Numbered from the stretch's first letter, positions 5,769 through 14,348 are shown. The stretch is DNA of 24,140 bases from Polyangia bacterium (GCA_030433055.1 JAUILJ010000013.1:1-24140); one strand, 5' to 3'. Made by a program: numbers and translations. The notes: a model not told the origin generated them from the letters alone.

Positions 5769-8312
5769 ATGCATCACGATACAGAGTTCATTGCGGTCAG
5801 CGTCGTCATGCTGGCGCTGACGATCGCCGCGGGCGTTCGCGCGCTCTCGAAGCGCACAGGTTTCCCGTTCACCGTCGCCATGCTCCTGGTAGGAGGGTTT
5901 CTGGGGTGGGGCCTTGGGCACTGGAGCCCCGGCGCTCACGGGATCTCCGAGGTGCTCGGGCGGGGCGCCGGGATTTCCCCGCATCTCATCATCTTCGTCT
6001 TCTTGCCGGCGTTGGTCTTCGAGAGCGCGTTCGCCATCGACACTCACGCCGTGCGCAAGAACATCGGAGCCATCTTGGTTCTGGCAGCGCCCGCGCTGGT
6101 CATCGCCACACTGCTCACCGCGTTCTCCATGGTCGGCATCACCGGCTCGAGCTGGCGCTGGAGCCTGAGCGCGGCGCTGGTCTTCGGGGCCCTGATCAGC
6201 GCGACCGATCCAGTCGCGGTGGTGGCCATCTTGCGTGAGGTCGGCGCACCCAAGCGGCTCGGAGTGCTGATCGAGGGCGAGTCGCTGTTCAACGACGGCA
6301 CCGCGATCGTCGTGTTCAGCGTCCTGCTCGCGGTGCTCCAGGGTAGCGCCGCGGACACGGGAGTCACCGGTTCCGCGATCGCGTTCCTCAGAGTGGCGGG
6401 CGGAGGCATCGCCGTGGGCTTGGTGTTCGGTTTGATCGCGACTGGCTGGGTATCCCGCACCTTCGATGACCCGATGGTGGAGATCTCGCTCACGCTGATA
6501 CTGGCGTATGCAGCCATGATCGTGGCCGAGGGAGTCCTCCACGTCTCCGGCGTCCTCGCAGTCGTTACCGCGGGGATGTTCATGAGCGGGCCAGGACGGT
6601 ATCGAATTAGCCCGGAAGTGCGGGGGTTCCTCCACGAGTTCTGGGAGTTGTTGGCCTACCTGGCCAACGCGCTGATCTTCTTTCTGGTCGGTGCCATCAT
6701 CTCTACCCAGCTCGGGGAGATGGGCTGGCGCACCCTGGCTATCATCCTCGCCGCCTTCGGCGCCATCGTGGCCGTGCGCTTCTTCGTGGTCTTCGTGTCG
6801 CTGCCAGTGGTGAACCGGCTCGGGCCGCCCGTCACGCCAAGGCAGGCGACGCTGATGGCGTGGGGAGGTCTACGCGGAGCGGTAAGCCTCGCGCTGGCAC
6901 TGGCGGTGAGCCAGGACCCACGCATCGACCGACTCCTCGGGGATCAGATGCTCCAGGTGACCGCGGGCGTGGTGTTGCTCACGATCGTGTGTAACGGGAT
7001 GACGACCGGGCTGCTGCTCAAGTGGCTCGGCTTCGATCGAGTGCCCGCCGCGGAGCGCCTCGCCGCGCTCAAGACCGCGAGCGACGTGCTCGATGACGTC
7101 CGCGGGCGGGTCGAGCGAGCGACCCGCGAACCGGAGCTGTTCGGTTTGCGCTGGGAAGGCGTGCTTGGCGACTTGCAGGCGAGGCAACGAGCTGCCAACC
7201 AAGAGTGGGCGCAAGCGCGTCACGGCTTCGACGATGCACCCGAGCAGCAACGCGCGCTGGGCCTCTGGAGGCGAGCCCTCGCGGCGGAGCGCCAGAGCTA
7301 CCGCGAGGCCTTCCACGAAGGGCTCCTCAGCGCCACCGCCCGCGATCTGCTGCGGCATGAGGTGGATCTCCACCAGGACGCGCTCGATCGCGGAGACAGC
7401 GCAGCGCCCGAGCTGCGCGCCCCAGGGGCGAAGATGCATGGACTGATCGCGAAGCTAAGGCGCCGCGCGGGCATCGAGTTCGGCAGCCTGGAGTTCGAAC
7501 GGGTGAGTGTCTTCTATGACGTGTGGCGCGCGACCGCGCGCGCCGCGACCGACGTGCGATTTACCGTAGGTAAACTATCTGAGGCGGACCCGCTGGTCAT
7601 CGAGCGGATCTTGGATACCTACGCGCGCTACGGGCGTGACGCCAAGGAGCGGCTCGAGGACCTGCGTGTCAACTTGCCCGAGGTAGCCAGCGCGATCGAG
7701 GCGCGGCTGGCTGAGCGGGTGTCGCTCAACATCGAGCGCAGCGCTTATCACGCGGCCATATCCCATGGCGAACTGGACGAGGGAGCCGCGGAGGAAGCGC
7801 TCGGTGACGTGCGCCGTCGCATGAAGCAGCTGCACTTCCAGCGACCCGAGGTGAAGATCGCGGAGACTGCCGACCTGTGTCGTCAGACACCGCTGTTCTC
7901 CGAGCTACCGGAGGAGGTCGTCGACGAGCTGGCGCGGATGACGGTGGAGCAGGTGCTGACGCGCGGCGAGTACCTATTCCGAGCTGGCGACCATGGAGAC
8001 GCGATGTATGTGATCGCCCGTGGCATCGTCCACGTGCTCGACGACGCCGACGAGCTGAGCGCTGAGCCCGTCGCGGTGCTTGGGGGCGGAGACTTGCTCG
8101 GCGAGATGGCGCTGGTGACCGGAGAGCCGCGCACCGCAACGGCTCGAGCGGCGTCAACAGTCACGCTTGGTCGGATCTCGAAGGCTGATTTTGATCAGCT
8201 GATGAACGCGCGCCCGCGAGTACGCAAGCGAGTGCTGAGCGCGGTTGAGGCTCGGTCGAGCGCGAATCGCGCCCGACAGCACCTGGATACGGGAGCGGAG
8301 TTGACGACGTGA
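5769..8312 (+). CDS. CPA1 (NhaP-type) Na+/H+ antiporter with C-terminal cNMP-binding domain
   Basis: The 847-residue membrane protein should exchange Na+ (or K+) for H+ across the inner membrane. Residues 1 to about 425 carry the CPA1 transport core: FLPALVFESAF (78-88), SATDPVAVVAIL (144-155), GESLFNDGTAIVVF (170-183, with the ND ion-site pair) and GGLRGAVSLALAL (366-378). Residues about 430-695 are a long soluble, mostly helical linker. Residues about 700-820 form a cyclic-nucleotide-binding domain, with GGGDLLGEMAL (E779) and GEPRTATARA (R788), the phosphate-cassette residues needed to bind cNMP. This order resembles plant SOS1 and sperm NHE. ATG 5769 was preferred (GAAGG upstream, good N-terminus), but in-frame ATGs at 5703 and 5733 are possible. 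It heads a probable operon with the next two genes. Confidence 0.93.
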   Translation: MHHDTEFIAVSVVMLALTIAAGVRALSKRTGFPFTVAMLLVGGFLGWGLGHWSPGAHGISEVLGRGAGISPHLIIFVFLPALVFESAFAIDTHAVRKNIGAILVLAAPALVIATLLTAFSMVGITGSSWRWSLSAALVFGALISATDPVAVVAILREVGAPKRLGVLIEGESLFNDGTAIVVFSVLLAVLQGSAADTGVTGSAIAFLRVAGGGIAVGLVFGLIATGWVSRTFDDPMVEISLTLILAYAAMIVAEGVLHVSGVLAVVTAGMFMSGPGRYRISPEVRGFLHEFWELLAYLANALIFFLVGAIISTQLGEMGWRTLAIILAAFGAIVAVRFFVVFVSLPVVNRLGPPVTPRQATLMAWGGLRGAVSLALALAVSQDPRIDRLLGDQMLQVTAGVVLLTIVCNGMTTGLLLKWLGFDRVPAAERLAALKTASDVLDDVRGRVERATREPELFGLRWEGVLGDLQARQRAANQEWAQARHGFDDAPEQQRALGLWRRALAAERQSYREAFHEGLLSATARDLLRHEVDLHQDALDRGDSAAPELRAPGAKMHGLIAKLRRRAGIEFGSLEFERVSVFYDVWRATARAATDVRFTVGKLSEADPLVIERILDTYARYGRDAKERLEDLRVNLPEVASAIEARLAERVSLNIERSAYHAAISHGELDEGAAEEALGDVRRRMKQLHFQRPEVKIAETADLCRQTPLFSELPEEVVDELARMTVEQVLTRGEYLFRAGDHGDAMYVIARGIVHVLDDADELSAEPVAVLGGGDLLGEMALVTGEPRTATARAASTVTLGRISKADFDQLMNARPRVRKRVLSAVEARSSANRARQHLDTGAELTT

Positions 8313-8337
8313 GCGATCCCTGGGACGGGTTGGGGTA

Positions 8338-9120
8338 ATGCGTCAACCAAACAGCGCCGAAGAGCTCCACGAACAGCTCGTGGCGTTAGGTATCCAACTG
8401 GGAGCAGTTCTGCTGGTCCACACATCGTTCCGCAAGGTAAGGCCAGTCGTCGGAGGGCCCAAGGGCCTGATTCGCGCGCTGCGGGCTGCCATTGGGCCCG
8501 ACGGCACCCTGGTGATGCCAACCATGACCGCCGGTGATGCGCCATTCGATCCCCAGAGCACGCCGACTCTCGACATGGGGATCACCGCGGAGAGCTTCTG
8601 GCGTACGCCGGGCGTCCTGCGCAGCGACCACCCAGGCGCGTCGTTCGCTGCCGTGGGGCCCCAGGCTGAGTACATCTGTGAGCCTCACCCGCTGTCTCCC
8701 CCGCACGGTGAGGACAGCCCCGTCGGCCGAGTGCACGAGCTGGACGGGCAGGTGCTGCTGCTTGGCGTCGACCACTCCGAGAGCACGACACTTCACCTCG
8801 CGGAAACGCTCGCCGGTGTACCCTACTCCATCGAGCATCCGTGTGTCGTCGGCACGGGCGACTCGAGCCGCGAGGAGCAAATCGCAGAACCCGATCATTG
8901 TTGCGAAGGCTTCAAGCTCATGAACGGCTGGCTCGATGAAGCAGGTCTGCAGCGTGAGGGCGAGGTGGGGCACGCCACCGCCAGGTTGAGCCGAGCGGCA
9001 GACGTCGTGACGACGGCCTTGGCCGCCCTCACCCGCGATCCGTTGGTGTTCCTCTGCCCGGACTCGGCGGGATGCGCGGAGTGCGACGCGGCGCGGGGGA
9101 GTATCCGGAGCACCGCTTGA
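8338..9120 (+). CDS. AAC(3)-family N-acetyltransferase (antibiotic acetyltransferase fold)
   Basis: A 260-residue protein of the usual length for the aminoglycoside 3-N-acetyltransferase family, which transfers acetyl from acetyl-CoA to an amine. Family features include LLVHTSF (25-31), GTLVMPTMT (56-64), the RSDHPGASFAAVGP segment (95-108), HPLSPPHGEDSPVG (117-130) and LLGVDHSESTTLHLAE (141-156), whose H153 is the likely catalytic His. The family includes resistance enzymes but also many chromosomal homologues with other acyl acceptors, so resistance is not established. The C-terminal part is Cys-rich (CPDSAGCAECDAA), which is unusual. It lies 25 nt after the antiporter stop and overlaps the next gene by 4 nt, indicating one operon. 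The ribosome site is weak (GGGG). Confidence 0.9.
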   Translation: MRQPNSAEELHEQLVALGIQLGAVLLVHTSFRKVRPVVGGPKGLIRALRAAIGPDGTLVMPTMTAGDAPFDPQSTPTLDMGITAESFWRTPGVLRSDHPGASFAAVGPQAEYICEPHPLSPPHGEDSPVGRVHELDGQVLLLGVDHSESTTLHLAETLAGVPYSIEHPCVVGTGDSSREEQIAEPDHCCEGFKLMNGWLDEAGLQREGEVGHATARLSRAADVVTTALAALTRDPLVFLCPDSAGCAECDAARGSIRSTA

Positions 9121-10151
9121 CGAGTGAGTCCAAGCGACCCTCGCGCAAAGAGCGCTTCCAATCGACCTGCGTGATCCTGGGTCAGCAATACGTCGCCTGC
9201 ATGGCGCTGGCGCTGCTGTTTCAGCTGACCCTCCACGACTCGTCTCCCCTGTTCTTCGCAGCCAGTTCCCTGGCGCTGTACTTCTTCGCGCCTCTCCCCC
9301 TCCTGATCCCGATCGCGATCTGGACCCGGCGCCGGGAGCTGTTGATTGGCGCCGCGATCTTCTCCGCGCTTTGGCTTGGGCACTGGGGGAAGTTCTTCTC
9401 GCCCACGCGTCTCGCGCAGCCCAGTCAGGTGGAGCTGCGCGTCGCGACCTACAACTTGCTGGGCTTCAACTCGGCGCCCGAAGCGACGATCCAAGAGCTC
9501 AGGTCCACGCACGCGGACCTGGTTTCGCTGCAGGAGCTGAACCCCAAGCTCGGCGCCGCGATCGAGCGCGAGCTCGCCGATGTCTACCCTTACCGCTGGC
9601 TGGATGCTCAGCCGGGCGTGCGGGGCGGTGGGGTGCTGAGTCGATGGCCTCTCGAACCCATCGCTAGCGACGCAGGCCTGGCTCCCGACCTCGGCTGGGT
9701 GGGCAAGCCCATGGTCTCGAGAGTGACCATTGGCGAGCGCCAGCTCTACTTCATTCAGTTCCACACGGCATCAGGGACCGCGGCCTTTCGGGCACGTGAG
9801 CAGCAGGCGGAGGCGATCAGGGACTTCGCGCAGCAGGCGGATCTGCCGGTGATCGCCGCGGGGGACTTCAACGCGACCGATACGTCTCGTGCCTACTCCA
9901 TCGCTCGCGAAGGCTTCGAAGACGCATGGGCTGACGTGGGGCTCGGCTTTGGCCACACGTTTCCCGGTGAGCCGGGGCCCGAGCGAGGCGGTTCGAGGCC
10001 GGTACTGGCGGGCATTCCAGCTCCGAAATGGCTGATCCGCATCGATTTCATCTTCTACACACAAGCGCTCGAGGCGCGAGAGGCCGCCATCGTTCCTTCC
10101 TCTGGAGGCAGCGACCACCGGATGCTGACCGCGGGGTTCCGCTGGAAGTAG
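9117..10151 (+). CDS. Membrane-anchored endonuclease/exonuclease/phosphatase family protein
   Basis: The N-terminal part has about three hydrophobic segments (YVACMALALLFQL, then LFFAASSLALYFFAPLPLLIPIAI, then LLIGAAIFSALWLG), followed by an EEP (DNase I-like) domain. Numbering from TTG 9117 (344 residues), the catalytic motifs are VATYNLL (N113), SLQEL (E140), AAGDFNAT (D250, N252) and SDHRM (D333, H334). The set is complete, so it is probably an active metal-dependent phosphodiesterase or phosphatase, with the domain likely outside the membrane as in many such proteins. The start was set at TTG because CGGAG is spaced 6 nt before it and it overlaps the previous TGA as TTGA; the frame is open further upstream (ATG 9072). 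The substrate is unknown. The gene is convergent with the response regulator, 23 nt away. Confidence 0.9.
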   Translation: MTSESKRPSRKERFQSTCVILGQQYVACMALALLFQLTLHDSSPLFFAASSLALYFFAPLPLLIPIAIWTRRRELLIGAAIFSALWLGHWGKFFSPTRLAQPSQVELRVATYNLLGFNSAPEATIQELRSTHADLVSLQELNPKLGAAIERELADVYPYRWLDAQPGVRGGGVLSRWPLEPIASDAGLAPDLGWVGKPMVSRVTIGERQLYFIQFHTASGTAAFRAREQQAEAIRDFAQQADLPVIAAGDFNATDTSRAYSIAREGFEDAWADVGLGFGHTFPGEPGPERGGSRPVLAGIPAPKWLIRIDFIFYTQALEAREAAIVPSSGGSDHRMLTAGFRWK

Positions 10152-10174
10152 GCGGGGCGAGGCGACTCGAGGAG

Positions 10175-10756
10175 CTAGGTCGGGAAGACGTAGTGAAAGA
10201 ACTCGGTGCGGCTCGAGACGCCGGCCTTCTGATACACCGAGCTCAAATGTTGCCGTACGGTTTTGAGCACGTGCGCGATCTCGTCATTCGACAGGCCCTT
10301 CAATAGCAAGCGGGCGACTTCGCTTTCCTTGGGGGTGAGACGCGCTCGGCTGAGCGCCTGGGTCACATAGTGACTGAGATCGTCAGCTTCCTCCCAGAGC
10401 TTGCGCAAGACCTTGATCAGCTGCTCCGCGGAGAACGGCTTCTCCAAGAGATAAGAGACGTGGAGCTCGAGCGCGCGCTTGAGCCTGCGCTTGTCTGCGA
10501 ACGCGGTGATCACGACGACCGGCGCCGTGAGCCCGACCTCACGCAGCCCCGCGACCAAGTCGAGGCCACCGTCCTCTTCGTCGCCGAGCACCACGTCGGT
10601 CACCACCGCGTCGTAGTGCGCGCCCGCTGCCGCGAGCTGCAGCGCGGCGGCGCGATCTGCGGCCGAGTCCACGACGAAGCCGCGGGCACCGAGCGCGTCT
10701 TCCAGCAGCGCGCGGGAGCCTTCCTCGTCTTCGACCAGCAACAGGCGCTGGCTCAT
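10175..10756 (-). CDS. NarL/FixJ-type response regulator (REC plus LuxR HTH)
   Basis: The 193-residue protein has a receiver domain (1 to about 120) with acidic pair E9-D10, phospho-acceptor D54 in VVTDVVLGDEEDGG, T84 and K106 (LLEKPFS). A LuxR-type helix-turn-helix follows at about 137-190 (LTPKESEVARLLLKGLSNDEIAHVLKTV). Its ATG overlaps the stop of the upstream kinase as ATGA, so the two are translationally coupled and surely partners. The RLTPKE linker between the domains is short. Likely targets are the divergent czcCBA-like efflux operon or this operon itself; that is inferred only from position. The C-terminus ends a few residues after the HTH (HYVFPT). Confidence 0.93.
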   Translation of the reverse strand: MSQRLLLVEDEEGSRALLEDALGARGFVVDSAADRAAALQLAAAGAHYDAVVTDVVLGDEEDGGLDLVAGLREVGLTAPVVVITAFADKRRLKRALELHVSYLLEKPFSAEQLIKVLRKLWEEADDLSHYVTQALSRARLTPKESEVARLLLKGLSNDEIAHVLKTVRQHLSSVYQKAGVSSRTEFFHYVFPT

Positions 10757-11727
10757 GGCAGCTCCTCGGTGGTCAATGGCAGCTCCAGCACGAAGCGCGC
10801 GCCCTGGTTCGCTTCCTCCAGGCGCACCTCTCCCCCTCCAGCACGGGCCAGTCCGCGGGCGATGGGCAGCCCAAGGCCGAGGCCATGCTGCGGCCCCTTC
10901 GAGGAGCGCAGCGGCTTGAAGATCTCGGGGCGCATCTGCTCACTGATCCCCGGTCCATTGTCGCAAATCTGAATCCGCGCGGTACCTTCGTCGGCCTGAA
11001 GCTCCACTTCCACCACACCTGCCGTCTGACTGGAGATGGCGTCCACCGCGTTGGACACCAGGTTCTCCAGGGCGGTCCGCGCGAGCGCTTCGTCCCCGTT
11101 GACGATGACTCTCGGGGCGCCGTTGAGCCTCACCCGCGCGCCCCCTCCACGAGCCAGCGCGTCGAAGTGTTCCACGGTTTGGCGCACCAGAGCGCCGAGG
11201 TCGTAGGGCCGTGGTTCCGCGGTTGGCTGATCTGCCATGGCCCCGAGTTCCTTGAAGCGTGTGTTCATACGGTCCACGGCCACCCGCGCGCGCCCGAGGA
11301 GCCGCAGCTGGCGTTCGGGGTCCGCGCAGTCGTTCATCTCCTCGAGCGCCAGACCCAGCGTGTGCAGTGGGTTGCGCAGCTCGTGGAGCAGGGAAGATGC
11401 CAAGACCCATACCGCCTGCTCCCGCTCGGAACCACGCAGCCGGTCTCTCAGCCCCTCGAGCGCGCGCTGTTCCGCGCGGTATCGATCCGAGCGATTTCGC
11501 GCGAACTCCAGGACCAAGCCAACACCGACGCCGAGCAGTGTCGGGATGGTCCAATCGAGCAGCAGGTGGCTGGGGTGCTCCGCCGGCCACGCTTTGTCGA
11601 TCAGACGCAGCACCGCAGCGTAGATCAGCCCGAGCGCCACGCCGAACGCAATGGAACTCCATCGGGTCGTCGAGCGGGGCTCAGGGTGGGTGCGCACTTC
11701 AAGAGGTGTGCTTGCTGAATCGGCCAC
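10753..11727 (-). CDS. Membrane sensor histidine kinase
   Basis: The 324-residue kinase starts at GTG 11727 (AGGA upstream). It has two membrane segments (about 25-41 and 58-75) joined by a very short outer loop (42-57) carrying D44, E50, H51 and H54. A coiled linker (RYRAEQRALEGLRDRLRGSERE) leads to the HisKA helix with H115 in SSLLHELRNPLHTL, then the ATPase domain: N-box NLVSNAVDA, G1 DNGPGIS, and G2 GLGLGLPIARG. All catalytic motifs are intact. The four-base overlap with the regulator gene at 10753 fixes the pair. It is divergent from the efflux operon across 170 nt, so metal or envelope sensing is a reasonable hypothesis, but the sequence does not prove it. Confidence 0.92.
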   Translation of the reverse strand: MADSASTPLEVRTHPEPRSTTRWSSIAFGVALGLIYAAVLRLIDKAWPAEHPSHLLLDWTIPTLLGVGVGLVLEFARNRSDRYRAEQRALEGLRDRLRGSEREQAVWVLASSLLHELRNPLHTLGLALEEMNDCADPERQLRLLGRARVAVDRMNTRFKELGAMADQPTAEPRPYDLGALVRQTVEHFDALARGGGARVRLNGAPRVIVNGDEALARTALENLVSNAVDAISSQTAGVVEVELQADEGTARIQICDNGPGISEQMRPEIFKPLRSSKGPQHGLGLGLPIARGLARAGGGEVRLEEANQGARFVLELPLTTEELP

Positions 11728-11852
11728 GAGCCATCCTACGAATGTCTCACTGCAGGTGCATGGGGCAACGTGGGGCCCGACGACTCGAGCGCCGGCAAGA
11801 TCTGCGCACTCGCCAGGTTTCCACCGGCTGCGACGGCCTGACTCGGGACAAT

Positions 11853-11872
11853 CGTCGGATGTTCCGCCGACG
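11853..11872. promoter_or_regulatory. Inverted repeat between kinase and efflux operons (weak operator candidate)
   Basis: CGTCGG and CCGACG form a perfect 6-bp inverted repeat around 8 nt, ending 26 nt before the TolC-like ATG, in the 170-nt divergent gap. GC-rich DNA gives such repeats by chance, so support is limited. Its position near the start suggests an operator or a leader hairpin. Nothing else clear is seen in the gap. Confidence 0.2.
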
Positions 11873-11897
11873 CGCCTGAACGCAAGCTGCGTGGCAC

Positions 11898-13226
11898 ATG
11901 TCTTCCCCCCTCAGACTGCTCAGCGCCGCGGGCGCGCTGATGATCGCATGCTGGATCGCCCCAAGCCGCGCTCAGGACACGAGCGACCACGACTCGAAGC
12001 CCGCCGCGGCGCAACTCCGAGTCAGCTTGAAGTACGCGCTCCAGGCTGGGGCGCGGAGCTCTCCTGAGCTCGGCCCTGGCAGAGCAGCGGAGCGCGCGGC
12101 GCAGCGAACTCGCAGGCAGAGCCGCCAGTTCCTCTCCAGCAACCCACGGCTGGAGCTTGCTGCCGGGCCGCGTCTTGGCACCGAGCGCGGCCTCGACGCG
12201 AGCATCGGAGTCTGGCAGGACATTCCGCTCGTCGGCGTCGGTGCCTCCCGGCAACGTTTCGCCGACGCGCGGGCGCTCGCGGCTCGCTTCGCGCTCAGTG
12301 GCGTCAGGCTCGAATCCGCCCTCGGCGCTGGCCTCGCGTGGGTGGACGCTCGGGTCGCTCGGGAGCTACTGCAGATCCGCCAGCTGAGCGTCGAGTCCGC
12401 CAAGCGGCTGGCTCGGGTCACTCAAAGTCGGCTCGCAGCCGGCGCTGCCACAGCGGGAGACGCAGCGCTGGCGCGGTCCATCCTCGGCGCGGCGAAGGCT
12501 GGAGTTCTGGACGCCGAGGGCCAGCGATTCAGCGCCGATGTGGAGCTCGCATACATGCTGGGAGCGGACGCAGAGCGATCGCTGGACGTCGTCGGTCGAC
12601 TCGACGTGGACGGCCCGGCGCTCAGCGAGGCCGAGGCCTTCGCCAGCCTCACGCGCGCACCGCAGCTGCGTCGTCTCTCAGCCGAGGCCAGGGCGGCCCG
12701 CGCTGCCGCGAGCCAAGCGAAGGCGGAGGGAGCCCCTCAGCTGTCGCTGGGCCCGTCGTTGACTCGCGAAGGAACCGGCGACTGGATCGTGCTGGGTCGA
12801 GTTAGCCTTCCGCTGCCACTCGTCAACCCACGACAGCTCGAGGCAGCCGAGCATCAGCGGGCGGCGACGGTGGCCCTCGCAGAATACCAGCGCCTCGAGC
12901 GCCGCCTGCGGCGCGAGGTTCACTTGCTGCTCCACGAGCGTGTGCACGCCCGCCGCACACGGGACGCGCTGGCGCGGGACGCCGTAGCGCCCGCTGAGGT
13001 GGCACAGCGAGAGGCGCTCGCTCGTTATTCCTCAGGGAAATCTACGATCCAGGAGGTGAACGCCGCCCGGCTCAACCTGCTGGATGCCAAGGAACGCTGG
13101 CTGCTCGCTGCAGCGGACGCCAGGGCGACCGAGCTGAAGCTGCTCGCGATCACCGGGCGCCTGCCTGGAGTCGAGTTCGCGGCGCGCAGCAAACGCCAAA
13201 CCAAAGCGAGGCGACATGACCGCTGA
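11898..13226 (+). CDS. TolC-family outer-membrane channel of an RND metal efflux pump (CzcC-like)
   Basis: The 442-residue protein starts with a signal peptide (MSSPLRLLSAAGALMIACW...PSRA, then QDTS) and shows two long amphipathic helical repeats rich in Ala, Arg and Glu, as in outer-membrane efflux proteins. SNPRLELAAGPRLGTERG and WQDIPLVG in the first half, and LGPSLTREGTGDWIVLGRVSLPLPL with SGKSTIQEVNAARLNLLDAKERWL in the second, fit the OEP repeats of CzcC/CusC relatives. It would form the trimeric exit duct in the outer membrane. It is the first gene of the operon; the next gene overlaps it by 11 nt. The ribosome site is weak, and an in-frame ATG at 11940 is less likely because it would shorten the signal peptide. 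Confidence 0.88.
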   Translation: MSSPLRLLSAAGALMIACWIAPSRAQDTSDHDSKPAAAQLRVSLKYALQAGARSSPELGPGRAAERAAQRTRRQSRQFLSSNPRLELAAGPRLGTERGLDASIGVWQDIPLVGVGASRQRFADARALAARFALSGVRLESALGAGLAWVDARVARELLQIRQLSVESAKRLARVTQSRLAAGAATAGDAALARSILGAAKAGVLDAEGQRFSADVELAYMLGADAERSLDVVGRLDVDGPALSEAEAFASLTRAPQLRRLSAEARAARAAASQAKAEGAPQLSLGPSLTREGTGDWIVLGRVSLPLPLVNPRQLEAAEHQRAATVALAEYQRLERRLRREVHLLLHERVHARRTRDALARDAVAPAEVAQREALARYSSGKSTIQEVNAARLNLLDAKERWLLAAADARATELKLLAITGRLPGVEFAARSKRQTKARRHDR

Positions 13227-14346
13227 AAAGCTCCCCCTACTCCCGCTCCTGTTCGCGCTGTTCGCGCTCAACCCGGCGTGCAACCGCCAGCCAGAGCCCC
13301 CCGGAGAGCCCGCCGCCGCAGCGAGCGATCAAGGCTCGCGCCGCGTGCGCGTGGCCGAGAGCCTACTCCAGGACGGACGCATCACACTCGCGCAGGTCGA
13401 ACGCAGAAACCCAGCGGACGAGATCCGCGCGACAGGCGTCGTAGAGCCAGATCTCGAGGGCGCAGCCGAAGTGGGTGCGCTGGTCTCTTCCAGCGTGACG
13501 CGAGTGCTCGTGCGCGAAGGGGATCTCGTCAAGCGCGGGCAGGTACTGGCCGAGCTCAACGCGCCCGACGCCGCGCGCGTCGCAGGAGAGCTCGCGAAGG
13601 CGCGCTCCCAACGCGGCCGAGCCGAGCGCGCCTTGCAGAGGGAACGGAAGCTGATCGCGCAGCGAGCCACGACGGACGCCGAGCTCGAGCGAGCCCAAGC
13701 AGACCTCGCGGGTCTGCGCGCGGAAGAGCGCGCAGCGCGCACGCTGCTCGCTGCGTATGGCGCGTCCGGTGCCAGGATACAGGTCCGCGCACCCATTGCA
13801 GGGGTCGTGGTGCACCGAGGTGTCGATCTCGGCGCGCGAGTCGAGGGCGGAGCTCGTGTGTTCCGGATCGTCGACCCGCAGCGGCTCCTGGTGCGCGCTG
13901 AAGTGCTGGAGCGAGACGCGGAGCGCGTGAACAAGGGCGACACGGCCAAGCTCTTGTTTCCCAACGGCAAGACGTGTGGCGCCGAGGTGATCGCGCGAGG
14001 CAGCGAGGTGGAGCCCCGGCGGCACTCGGTCTCCGTGCGCCTGGCCCCCGTGAACTGCACAATCAGCATCGCAGGCCAGACGCTCGACGTACGCCTGCTG
14101 CTCAGGTCGGGCGCGGGACCGAAACAGGTCGCTCTGCCCCGCGACGCCGTGGTGGAGCTAGACGGGACACCCGTCGTATTTCTCGAGGGCAACGCCCCGG
14201 GCGAGTTCGAGCTGGAGCCCGTCATCGTGGATCACTTCACGGAGACCACGGCGTTCCTGACCAAAGGACCTGACGAGAAACGTCGAGTGGCCGTGCGCGG
14301 CACCATCCTGCTCAAGGGCGAGTGGATGCGCTCGACGATGGAGTGA
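13216..14346 (+). CDS. Periplasmic adaptor (membrane fusion) subunit of RND metal efflux pump (CzcB-like)
   Basis: The 376-residue adaptor has an N-terminal hydrophobic export segment (LPLLPLLFALFALNPAC) ending in Cys, possibly a lipoprotein although the NPAC box is atypical. The HlyD-type core follows: biotinyl-lipoyl halves around LVREGDLVKRGQVLAELNAPD (about 95-115) and IQVRAPIAGVVVHRGVDLGARVEGGARVF, separated by a helical hairpin with many Ala/Arg/Glu (about 118-180). The beta-barrel and C-terminal domains run from about 215 to the end. It would link the inner-membrane pump to the outer channel. There is no obvious His-rich N-terminal metal-binding extension like that in CzcB. Start and stop overlaps (11 nt with the channel gene, 2-nt gap to the pump gene) show a tight operon. 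Confidence 0.9.
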   Translation: MTAEKLPLLPLLFALFALNPACNRQPEPPGEPAAAASDQGSRRVRVAESLLQDGRITLAQVERRNPADEIRATGVVEPDLEGAAEVGALVSSSVTRVLVREGDLVKRGQVLAELNAPDAARVAGELAKARSQRGRAERALQRERKLIAQRATTDAELERAQADLAGLRAEERAARTLLAAYGASGARIQVRAPIAGVVVHRGVDLGARVEGGARVFRIVDPQRLLVRAEVLERDAERVNKGDTAKLLFPNGKTCGAEVIARGSEVEPRRHSVSVRLAPVNCTISIAGQTLDVRLLLRSGAGPKQVALPRDAVVELDGTPVVFLEGNAPGEFELEPVIVDHFTETTAFLTKGPDEKRRVAVRGTILLKGEWMRSTME

Positions 14347-14348
14347 TC

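Noticed and set aside
5583..6635. Long minus-strand extension of the DJ-1 frame with rich His/Asp/Arg composition
   Set aside because: It is antisense to the antiporter membrane core, its composition mirrors that gene's codons, and the DJ-1 family starts at ATG 5582.
6870..7439. 189-residue minus-strand reading frame inside the antiporter gene
   Set aside because: It is a shadow of the GC-rich antiporter codons with no recognisable domain.
8338..9120. Acquired resistance cassette
   Set aside because: Base composition matches its neighbours, and the gene is embedded in an operon with no mobile element or attC-like site.
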